Assembly (NCBI GenBank): GCA_013433145.1
Contig: CM024189.1
Location: 4,956,501-5,020,500, forward strand
Origin: Ascaris suum
Lineage: Eukaryota; Nematoda; Chromadorea; Rhabditida; Ascarididae
Reading direction: 5' to 3'
Length of the DNA: 64,000 nucleotides
A program made the position numbers and the translations under genes. Shown here piece after piece: positions 33,701 to 44,200 of this stretch (position 1 is the first letter of the stretch; every line of letters begins with the position of its first letter). The notes under the pieces were generated by a model that had not been told where the DNA came from, did no database searches, and saw nothing but the letters and a program-made list of their open reading frames with translations.

Positions 33701-36700
33701 ATATAATCGAGATTTTGTTTCGTTCGCCAATACATGCGTTCCGGGGAATCATCGAATGTTGCCGGAATCGATCTCAAATCGGGTGGATACCATTCGCGAG
33801 GAGGAACTATTATCTGCAAAAATTGATTCTGCAAACCGATGTGAAGTTACGCGAATTCAGTTTAAAAATTCTTTTCGACCGTTTATGTTAACACATATCA
33901 ATTACTCATATAATACTTACATTCTGCGGAAACTATTAGTACTTTTGAGCATTTTATGGGATATGTGTACTACACGTAACCGCTGATAACTAAACAGTAA
34001 AACAAAGATATCTCAAAAAGGGCGTGCACCAACGCTACTGCTGAAACCGGATCGGCTGAACGTATTGCTCACATGAAGAAGCCCCGAATCGATTTCTTGC
34101 GAGAACTCGGAACGGACGCTATGCAGCTGCTCGGCAACAAATTGCGAATGTGGGCCTTCATCATCAGCAATTAAAACCACTAAAAGAGTGCTCGCCCGCT
34201 CCTCGGCATTCATTCCAGAAATCAACGATTGTAATGTCGGTAACAGATAAGAAAACTGAAAGATTTTGGCAAACATTAACGTCTCAGCAACAAACAAGAG
34301 TCAGCTAAACAAGAAGTCGATGCCCAAGTCAACTGCGGTCGTTCGTAACCGCGTTTTGTCGAGATAATATCAAACGAGGTCCAATAATTGCACCTCATCG
34401 AGTATTCGGGAAAGGAAACAAATGTGACCATGAAAATAATCTCGAGGAAATCGGAGCATTTAGTAGCAAGTCCGAACGAATCAACTTCATCTTATAACCT
34501 ATAGAGTCGTATGGAAGCAAGCTCGTGCCATAACAAACTTTTGTAACAAATTTCATTTTTTTCCACAACAAACTATTCTGTCATAACTATTATATATTTT
34601 CCCAAATTTATTCACAGCCATATTCTATTCTATTTTTCCAAAACTTTTCTTCAAAAACTATTCATAATCAGTCAAAAAATCAAAAAAAAAATTCAAAACC
34701 TATCAAAAAACTTTTCAAAAAAGAAATCGTAACAAACAAACTATTCATAACAAAGTTTCAATAAGATTTTTTTCATGACACAACTAATAATGAAAGATTT
34801 ACATTGTGTCGAGCGACTGTTGGTATGCCAATGACGAGTTTAGCGCCAGATGGAAACGTGTCATTTGGGTATGCAACGGCCGGGCGAAGTGCATTCAGTG
34901 AAGCCGTATATAAATGCGGAAGAAAGTCGAAAAATGACGGAAGTGAAATCGCTGGACGTGGCTGAATTCATTACACAAACATCACGCAGCAAATTTTCGC
35001 GCGATCAGCTACGAATAACAACAGCGGAAAGAAGAATAATATGGAATACAAAGATAAGGCTAGAATCGAAGTCAGTTAACTCAAACAAACTTGAACGATT
35101 TGAAAGAACATCACAAATTGGAAGGAAATTCAAGCGAGCATTACGAAATGACAGCGACATGTCTATTCAAATGTTGCTCGAAGCAATAATTCGTCACTGC
35201 CGCGATAAGCTCTGTGTCTTCGGGAATAGGTCCGTTTTTGCAATATTCAGCAGTGAGCAATGCGCGTCACAGAATACGTTAATGAGGCATAAAATTTATG
35301 ACGAGGTGACCTGGCACGATTTGAGATTGATTTCATTAAAGCATCACTTTGAGAGTGATTTGTAGATACTCAATCGAACAAAAGCACTAGGTAACCGGGA
35401 TAACCAGATGGCAAGGGTCGACAAGACCGTTGCCCGATTAAAACTGCATAAAGTTTGTTAATAATCGAGGATTCCTACGCTTCTTCCGTGCAAAAACATT
35501 TTTGCACGGAAAGAAGCAACTGTCTTGAATAATCAGTATTATACTTTGCACTGAAAGTTTCAATTTCAATATCAACTAGCAACTTCTTCACTGCTTCAAA
35601 AAAGAGTAAGAAAAAAAACCTACAACTGACGTTTCATTGGAGCACAGAGTCCCTGAATTCCTCAACAAAAAAAGCTCTCGATCGCGTTCCGTTAAACGAT
35701 ATCGCATCTAAAAAGAAGCGGATTTTCCTGCGTTGAGAATCCGCTTCATATCAGCTTTCGACTGATCACTATGCTATGTTACAACGGCGACTGCCTGCAG
35801 TGGAAAACTCACATACATAGAAAATTATGAAGAAGATAAGGTGGAGGGGGTGCAAAATGTAACGAATGCGGAGGAATGGATCGTGGTTACAGAGGGTGAG
35901 AAAAGAAACGGAAGTTTTTAGAGTTATGACGTTATGGATGCTTAAAAAGAAGCAGAATGGAAAGGAACATGTTATCTAAGCACAAACATGCTCGGAGAAA
36001 ATTTCTGCCGCAATAACTTGATCCCCAAGCATGACGCAGCAAGTTGGCAAAGCGTGCATTACGTATACAAAGGTATACGTGCAAATGCATTTAAATGGAT
36101 GCACGTAGGTGAACAGCGTTCCAGCTAACTGTGTATTGCCATGTTGTCAGCCATAAACAATTATAATTTAATAGGGCCTAGAAGAAACATTACTATGACA
36201 ACTGCGAGACTACTCAGTCGCGAGCGCATTTGATAAACAATCTACTTAAGGGATGAAAAGAGTTTCTTATGGTAACAGTGGTTTGAACAACAGAAAACAT
36301 TGCTGAAATCACGAATATTACACTCCTGCATTATCATATTATTCTCCCTCTCCCTTCGACCTATAATATCGGTCAGCACCTCCAACACCCTAAGCAATTA
36401 GCTGGCTATGCATTCGTCGAATCCCCTGCAGATGGAAGCAATCTTTTTAGGCATCTTAGTTTGCTTTAAAGGTTGTCATATTAATCTATTTTAAATGTCT
36501 GTAACAAATTCATTTGGTTCATAAAAATGGCTCGTCATCTAATATGCTAGCGAACAAGATCAGATAAAACTTGCGAGGGTTAAACGCTCAAAAACTTCTA
36601 TGAAAGAGGACACGAAGAGATTTCCTCTGAGATATGACATAACCGAAAGAAAAAATCAGTTTAGGCTCATGCAGCCGCTAGTATGCTGCATCAAGCTGCC

Positions 36701-37316
36701 GGTTCAGCTAATGGCTCGTATTAACAGACATATTTTCATGCTCCCGCTAATATTATCCCTCAAGTTTTTAATTGTCATATCGCATGTTTGGCTGAATTAT
36801 GAGGATAAAGTGTGGCCAGTGCCCGGTATCACCGTTAAATGGGCGCCCGATATTAACGGTAGACGGTGATGAAAGCGTTTACACCAGTATAAAGAGAATT
36901 CAATCAAATTGCCGTCCCCTTCCTCCCCTGCCGCCGCCTCTCTCTTTTGCGTCGAGCCATGACGGTACAGTCCAGCTTGAATACATTTAAAGCGTTGGGA
37001 TTAGTGTTTTTTCCGTTCACAAATACAGCACAACAGATTTTTGTTGAGAGTACCTACTGTAATAAACGAACAAAAGTTAACTGAACCACATGCATCAGTA
37101 TTAGCATCATAATGCAGTCGTGAATCAGAACTTGCGATCAAGAAAACATACTTGAAGCAGCTCTTTCTCGAGCGTTCGAATACGAGCATCAGTGAAATTG
37201 CTGTATTCATTGAAATGTTTCGAGCTGTTACTTAGTGTCGTATAGTATATGAAGATCCAACTCAAAAGCACACCGAATATAACTGTGCACGACAAACGCC
37301 GTTGCAGGAACCTCAT
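30717..37316 (-). CDS. MGAT4-type beta-1,4-N-acetylglucosaminyltransferase (GnT-IV, GT54), one or more middle exons not found
   Basis: Exons: 37316-37152 (start ATG), an unlocated exon or exons, 34255-34073, 33813-33672, 33191-32911, 32160-31974, 31666-31565 and 30955-30717 (TGA). The enzyme adds the beta-1,4-linked GlcNAc to the alpha-1,3 mannose arm of N-glycans in the Golgi. Exon 1 gives a short cytosolic N-terminus, a signal anchor (about residues 9-28) and a stem with two N-glycosylation sites. The catalytic domain shows [33 protein letters not shown], the metal-site motif [30 protein letters not shown] and [11 protein letters not shown]. The C-terminal lectin-like domain shows [26 protein letters not shown] and WVIFNEI. 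Joints from SYLLP onward align with human MGAT4A without gaps. The missing part should carry the conserved G-I-P-T-V block. The 33671-33192 intron starts with GC. Confidence 0.92.
34850..35365 (+). CDS. Unknown 171-codon open frame inside the MGAT4-like intron, opposite strand
   Basis: An ATG-started frame of 171 codons runs antisense to the host gene in the interval where an MGAT4 exon is missing. The product is basic and polar ([18 protein letters not shown], then [14 protein letters not shown]). A second, overlapping frame from 34829 also looks coding-like for 46 codons. No family, signal peptide or splice structure is evident. Length alone is unusual for this base composition. It may be a nested gene, a remnant of an inserted element or chance. 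Confidence 0.3.
   Translation: METCHLGMQRPGEVHSVKPYINAEESRKMTEVKSLDVAEFITQTSRSKFSRDQLRITTAERRIIWNTKIRLESKSVNSNKLERFERTSQIGRKFKRALRNDSDMSIQMLLEAIIRHCRDKLCVFGNRSVFAIFSSEQCASQNTLMRHKIYDEVTWHDLRLISLKHHFESDL
35410..35747. repeat. Three short hairpins in the MGAT4-like intron
   Basis: Inverted repeats: 35410-35419 with 35425-35434 (10 bp, one mismatch); 35479-35496 with 35500-35517 (about 17 pairs, one bulge, 3-base loop); and 35715-35724 with 35738-35747 (10 bp, perfect, 13-base loop). The second is a strong foldback. They may be remnants of miniature inverted-repeat elements or transcribed hairpins. Confidence 0.6.
36061..36080. repeat. Palindrome ACGTATAC-AAAG-GTATACGT
   Basis: A perfect 8-bp stem with a four-base loop, also in the MGAT4-like intron. 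A looser inverted repeat (GTGCAAATGCAT against ATGGATGCAC) follows directly to 36104. Confidence 0.7.
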
Positions 37317-38565
37317 GCGTATCGCATTGTCTGAAGCATCATTATTCACCTCTATCAACGCCTCATATAATCACATTGCGCATCAATATGTGTTCTTTGC
37401 TGAAATTTATTGCAGAAAGTTTGCATTTTTCTAACGCGTGAAGAACTCCATGCGAATGAATGAGAGAAAGCAAAAGAGCAATGAAATGGAATAAACAAAA
37501 GTCGTTAAAAATTTTCATTCAAATTTCTCAACTATAAAGGGGTAGGTGATAAAAACTAAAACGCAGAAAAATGTAATCATAAATCTATGGAAAGTATTAG
37601 GCGATTATCAAAACTTTTCGAACGAAATATAAAATAAGGCGACTTTTTAAGTGATAATCGCGCATGGAAATAACTTTCGAATGAAAGAAACACAAATGAA
37701 GAAATGTATCAGAGTATATTTTAGCTGAAATTGTGCGTAAGAACGACAACGTAAGGAGCCACCTTAAAACCTTTAGATGGTATTATTAAAAGTATACATG
37801 AGAACATACATGGCAAAGTGTAGCGAATAACTGGTAGTTTTCAAGAAGCAAAATCTATTCGGCGGAGGTGAGAGATGGGAGGTGAAAGGGGGGGGGGGGT
37901 GGGAGGGAGGAGGAACTGCAAAATGCAACGCACAAAAATCGACTTCTAGAATTAGTTTCGCTACATTTTTGGCTTTCCTAACATACCACAAACCCGAATA
38001 CCTTATCACCAGAAACGAATCCTTTTTGCAGTATTCTTACGTATGCGAAAAAGAGATCTGCTGCAAAACTTGTCTCAAAGGAAGCAAAAAACTAAAAATT
38101 ATCCTTGAACGCAAATATTTTAGACTCCCACAACGAATAGATGCACAAATCTCAAAACATCAACATCTCAGTTACCCAGCAAATGTTGAAATAAAATGCG
38201 CATTCAGCAGCAATAAAATTTTGCCACATTCGATACCACTGAGTTAGCAGTGAGCGCACCGGCTATTAAACATAACCAACTGCTGGGTATAACACCCCAT
38301 CGGCCGCTGTATTACTTCAAGTAATTATGGAAAGATATATTCCTAGATGGGGCTTTTCAGGTTATATTCGACATCTCCACACATCAGTTTATTCGATTGG
38401 ATGGCTTATGTAAGAGCACTAACTTCCGACTTTTCACCATTGAAGGAACCATCCATGAGCACTAGAAGTATTTGTCATTCGTCCCATTAACGGTTGGCTC
38501 CGGCAGCAGTCCGCATCAACATTTTAGTAATAGTTTCCAGTGACGAAAGGAATTTCATACACCTC
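37317..38565. other. Upstream flank of the MGAT4-like gene
   Basis: This should hold its promoter. On the coding strand, a GCTTCAG acceptor-like word lies about 12 bases before the ATG at 37316 and could be a spliced-leader site. A G-rich run lies at 37887-37913. The 121-codon plus frame at 37882-38247 is driven partly by that run and has no supporting features. Confidence 0.35.
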
Positions 38566-39075
38566 TTAAGAAAATAACATCACAAACGAGTGAGTTAGAG
38601 AACGTCGTTCGCCATTGCCGAGAGATATTGTGATCGAAGCGGCTGTGAAGCAGAAGTGGCACCATCTCTCGAATCCCACAATGAAGTCATGTTTCCCTTT
38701 ACCTGAAGGTGAGTGCCAGATTTTTCGAAATTCGTAGACAGCCTGAGCCAGTTCCTCATGAAGCGAAGTCAGAAGTGTATCTCTGAAGGCGCTGCCGGAA
38801 CTGGAGCCGACCTTGCTACGATAAAAGAGCGATGCCACTTCCCTCGGGGCCAAACACCGAGCCTGTTTCTCACATGTTAAAGGATTAAAATGGCTAAGAG
38901 ACTTTCGCTCATCCTGACAGCATGATGACCCCGTGTCTCGGACCCAAGTTTGGTGACGTAACACTTTGCCATCAGGTAAAGTGCAACACCTTGCCTCATC
39001 TCCATAATTATCGGAAGTTAACACGGTCTGGGATAACTCTAACGCTGAAGTGGGCTGATTTCTCGAGGGTGGCAA
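38566..39075 (-). CDS. Unknown 169-codon open frame
   Basis: A frame open for 169 codons ends in TAA at 38566. It has no ATG at its left limit (it begins at a TTG), so if real it is an exon or part of one. The product is mixed, with several cysteines (RCCTLPDGKVL, TGSSCCQDERKSLSHFN) and an amphipathic stretch TLLTSLHEELAQAVYEFRKIW. No family is recognised. An open frame this long is unusual here, and it could be part of an old mobile element. Confidence 0.3.
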   Translation of the reverse strand: MPPSRNQPTSALELSQTVLTSDNYGDEARCCTLPDGKVLRHQTWVRDTGSSCCQDERKSLSHFNPLTCEKQARCLAPREVASLFYRSKVGSSSGSAFRDTLLTSLHEELAQAVYEFRKIWHSPSGKGKHDFIVGFERWCHFCFTAASITISLGNGERRSLTHSFVMLFS

Positions 39076-41220
39076 GGCGCTTGCATCAATTCTCGGTCAG
39101 TTCTGATTTCCGTTGAGTGAGCTTATTGCTACAGCTAACTCTTTCCACTGCAACACGAATAAAGCCAAATAATTCTTGACGAAAGGAAATCACAGTATAG
39201 AACCCCCGCCTCCCGCGGAGTAATTAGACGGAGCAATCAACATATTTTAGCTAAAGACACCGTCGTCGCCTTATGGAATCCGATGCTCGCTTCAGAAACC
39301 GTTGAAAGAAACGACAAGCTGCTGCTTATCGCTGCACAACGTTTGTTGTTCATTACGTAGTCTCACTGTACTTTCCTATGCCATTAATAATTGGCCAATT
39401 CGATGCACATGTCACGTGTGTGGTCACTGATCTTGTTCGTACGGTCAGACAATCAGGTATCTTTAGGTATCTGTTTAAAAAAAAATTGTGTTTACAATGA
39501 ATCCTCTGGATTTTTCTTTATTTCGTTGAGAAAATGCAAAAAGTGGTTCCATGTTGCTTTATTAAAAGAACGATATCGTCATTGATATTAGAAATGAAAC
39601 AGCAATGTTAATTAAATAATCAGTTGCAAGCTACTTGTTTGCACACTGTATATTTGCATATAAACCTACACACACGACCTACGACTAAACAGTTATCATA
39701 GATCCTGTCTTGGGGCTTTGAACGGATGAAAACCGTTTTCGTTACGGGCGATTTCCTCTACAAAAGAGAAACCTGTTAAGAGTCGCAATGAAAGCTAGAT
39801 AAATCCACAAATTATCTCTTAGGTACCTGGATAAGAAAAACTGAAACATGGAAATGAAATTCCATAAAACGTGGCATAGTGAAAAATACGCCTCCTTTTA
39901 TGTCAACAATCCTCTGCTCACTTTCCTTCCCACAAACTAAAAACAGGAATGCTGTTTTCGAATTGCTCATCTTCTTCGTCCTGCTCATTGATCTAATACT
40001 CCCCCATTTTATTCCACTGCTTCCAACTCTAAAACACGTATAAATATGCCCTCATAAGACAGATCAGTTTGTGATGTATGTACTCCTTATTTCATTCAAC
40101 TACCTCAGCCAGTACCAAATTTTGCTCTTTGCAGAGAGCCGTTATTTTTCTTCCAACTGTGGTTAATTAGAAAGTGATGGAACCTCCGAATCTCCCTCCT
40201 CTCACCACTGCTCAGTAATTATTCATAAAGCATGTAGAGTTACATTTTCGCTTGTGTTTGGCTGTCAAGAAATAGTAAGCGTAAGGCTCGAGAAATCCCA
40301 TATTTATTTCAATAATAAAATGGGCCGCAACGAACGTTCAGTCCTCACATTTCAAAAGACCACTGCATATCTACTTGGAGAAAACGTTGCGATCGAACCG
40401 AATATTTAAAAAAAAAAAGAATCCCGTGAGACTGAATCACTTCAGAAAAAATCAAAAACAGAACGCACCAACACTACATGGTTACACCATCAACAGATTT
40501 ACATACAGTCGACGGCACTGCAGTAACAACAACACCACTATACAAAGCCACTGCACTGCTGTAATGTTGTGCAGGGAATCAACACAACACAGTCGAATGC
40601 CCGCTGGGACCCGCCTCAGGGCATTCAAAACTCAAAACACAGCTGATTTATCTTTCTTACAAGACGAACCCTGATATCTGGTCCACCCTTTCTTGGTAAC
40701 AGTTATATTCATCTTTATCTTGGAATAGGTCATTCTACGTCACTGAAGCGTCTCTTGGAAAACAGATTATTTCACTCTGCCGAATCTGGCTATAACTTCT
40801 TTTCCCGGAATCTTTGGGTCCGTGACTTAACTGTAGACCCCTCTCCCTCGACGTTTTAGTGTGCAGTGACCATCGTCACTGATCTTGACATTGTTCCCCA
40901 CACAACGCTAGGAAGATGTGCTAATCTGCTCAGGCAGTCTCTGATACAATGAATAATGCACAGTTTATAAGGCAGCTTTGAATGAAGGGCAAAGCACATG
41001 AAGTGCTCACGTGAAATTCGATCAACCAAGCAGATCTTATTCCTATATTTTCCGACCTTGGAAACCATAGGTGGTCAAGGTCGACAGAAAAAGAGAAGCT
41101 TCACATGATCGAAATCTACACGACACCAACACTTGTATATAACAACAACAAAAGGCTGTCACCATCACTAGATCAGCGAAAATCGTACACGCACTATGCA
41201 TGCATATTTCGATACAGTGA
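39076..41220. other. Intergenic stretch between the unknown frame and cox-10
   Basis: Nothing supportable. Short frames on both strands (for example 40375-40674 plus, 40856-41068 minus) have no splice or family evidence. Confidence 0.4.
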
Positions 41221-44200
41221 TCACCGATCTTTGGAGTGCAACTTAGTATTATCCACAGGTGACGACTGTCCATATTTACTAACAATCATCAGGACCATAA
41301 TGAGAGGAAGGTAAAGAAGGCTGTAACGGAATAACGCACGTGAAGTTTTTGCATCAGGATTTGCAGAAAATTTCATCGCTAAATATAAGAGACAAGCATT
41401 CACGGGCAACGAATCGAATGCAAACGACCAAGTTGTTAAATTACTCAATGGTGCTGCGAGTGAACAGGTACCAAACAACGCCAACGAATGCCTGAAAACA
41501 AGATTAAATTCACTTTTGGTGTTTGTCGTCAATTGACAGAGAGGACGCACAAAGTTTCTAAAATCGTTTGAATGCGATGTATTCGTATCAAATGAAGCTA
41601 AACGCAATGTCAGTTTTTCGAATCAGAAGTTGAAGTTTTCGAGAGCAACTGTGAAGATAAATAAAGCGAAAAAAAACGGCAACTCTATCATCAAATACTG
41701 AAGAATAAAAGTCAGCACAGTTACACCAACTGAATTCACTCCAGCATAATTAAATACCATGGAGACGTTAACAGTTGTCGCAATCATCACTGGTGAATAT
41801 GTCGGTACTATCAAAAAAGTGAAGCCAGTTGGCAAAGGAATCGTTTCTTTGCATACCTTTTCAGAGCACCTCCAGCATTTCAAAAAACCAGAGTATAGTA
41901 TAGATTATATGCCCCGGGCATCAGGTCATTTGAGTAATCCATGCCCGCAGCTTTCATCGAGGCATTATTTGGACTTGTCGTACATGCATACAACTGATAT
42001 ATTGAAAACATACGGAAAGCAACGTCATCAGCCCTCAGAAAATTTTTTTAGCAACAGCTCGGAGCAACGTTGGAAGCTATTGTTCCGAAAAAAATCTCAA
42101 CGATTCTCTAAACCACTCACTCTGCTTGAGTGTACTATAATTCTTTATGGTGGATATTCGCCATAACGAGTTATAGTGCACCGAATCAAAGCGGATTAAA
42201 GCAAATTCGAAGTGGCGTTGCAATCGTTCATCCACTATCGGATCTTATTCTGCCAATTACTGACACATGTGTTTATGACGAGGCAATTGGTATTAAACGG
42301 TGAATGAAGTCACCAAAAACAGAGTATTAGAATCAGGTCGCATCACGCGAGAATAATCATTCAATCCATTCAGCTGCAAAATCCTCATCTATTTCATTCC
42401 ACTTCATGAAGTAATCCCTCCACATTTTATCTTCTTTTGTACCACGAACACCCATAAATGCGTACTTGACATTTTCGGCTCCCTGACAATGGAAAACGTG
42501 GTGATGCTATTATACTGTAGGGTTTATTTCACAAATCATGCTAACTGCTATGCTAACTAAAGCACTAAATCTATAAATGGATGACGGCGCTGTAGTTTTC
42601 TAATAAGTAACGGCGAGGCATTTCATGTGTTCATCACTGAGATGCCGCGTCACTAAAGGAAGTGTCACTTTTCATGGCCGATACGTTCGTTATTCGAGGA
42701 ACCCCATTACACTAAATCACTTATGCAAACGCAGTCAATGAGGATCGTAAATGGTGGAACACATCCTCTGAACGAAATCGCCCGATAAGATGGAATGATA
42801 CTGCTATAGAACAAGCTTTTTAAAAGATCGAATTGATGCGTGTGTCGTCAGCACTCACCTCAACTAACCTTTTCGTTCTAAACCACCACCTCAGGCAAAT
42901 ATCAAAAATTTTCACTTCCGCTATAGACAAATGAGATCGACATGTGCTAAAAAGTGAACATCGAATTTTTTCACAACGTGAATTGCACGAACAAAGGGAT
43001 GTCGGAAGAAAAACCTCATCTGATGACCCAAAGTTTAGCCTATTTCCGAGATAATTTGGAAGTGGAGGGGAGGGGGGGGGGGGGTATTCCGATATTTCGG
43101 AAGAAGCATTTTTGAAACGATCAAATGATGGAACGAATACTGTAAAAAACTACAGATCGGTCCGAAAATTTTTGACAGTCGCAGTATTCTGCAGTAGAAT
43201 TCTAGATATATTATATAAAATTGTAAAGAAACTTGAAAACACACCTGAAAGTAGTTCGCCTACATAATCCTTCGTTGGTGACGCACATAATCCTATATCC
43301 AGCTCGACTATAATCACCCCGCAGATTCCAACTTAACGCATTGAAATGAGGGAACTGCCAAGAGTAAAGTATGGCGGCGAGAACAAAAGCTGCCGGTTGA
43401 ATGGCACCTGTTGCTGCAGTATAGCCCATCAAAGGCGGAATTGCACCTACAATTGCACCAGCCCACGTACAACCAATCGAATGCCGTTTCATTGGTGTGT
43501 ACACTCCTGCAAAGATATGCCAAGCAAATTCTGTAAAACACATTTCTGTTACGAAAACGCACAGCGGATCACATGCCATGATCGGACTCATCTCGCATAG
43601 ATCGCACTCAGAGCAAGTCGACGTCTCATTACTGCTTTTGAAAATGCATTATTTGGGAGCCGTTAACTGACCCTAGTACCGTTTCTTGTAAAGAATAAAA
43701 CCCTGGTTATATAATTGTGAATGATGGAGTATCACAGTTTATTTTAAAGGTACGAAGTGCATAAACTCCGGCGAAGAAGGTACCAAAAAGGAGACACAGC
43801 AGATGGATTGCCGACAGAGAGAGGAAAATCCTGAAATCACTCTCTCCGACATAAAGTTATGCAGCTGCCGTCGCTCTAACACATTAGTTCTTCAAATTTT
43901 TAACATCACTGAGTGACTAAGACCACCTTAGTAAATGTGAGTGACAACTCAACCGATGAGAATGTGACATCTTGGCAGCTGAAATGCCGGCAGCTCATTT
44001 CTTATCGAAGTTGAGGAAAAGGAAAAACGGGAGACAATTTTAGAACAAGACAAAAAATAAACCGGCATAAAGGAAAACATTGAGTAAGCCAAGCCCGGCG
44101 GTGAGAGCATTACATCCCATCCAGAGTACTGCCATTCCTGCCGTTGCCGCCGCACATGCAAACCCAACCGCATGAAGGGGCGAAAACCTAAAAAGAAGGG

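Noticed and set aside
38922..39116. 64-codon plus frame
   Set aside because: Shadow of the longer minus frame at 38566-39075.
41623..42166. Hydrophobic minus frame and 135-codon plus frame in cox-10 intron 4
   Set aside because: They lie antisense to each other with no splice sites or family motif. The minus one looks membrane-like but ends without context, so I could not support it.
43346..43600. 84-codon plus frame and alternative minus frames
   Set aside because: Shadows of cox-10 exon 4.
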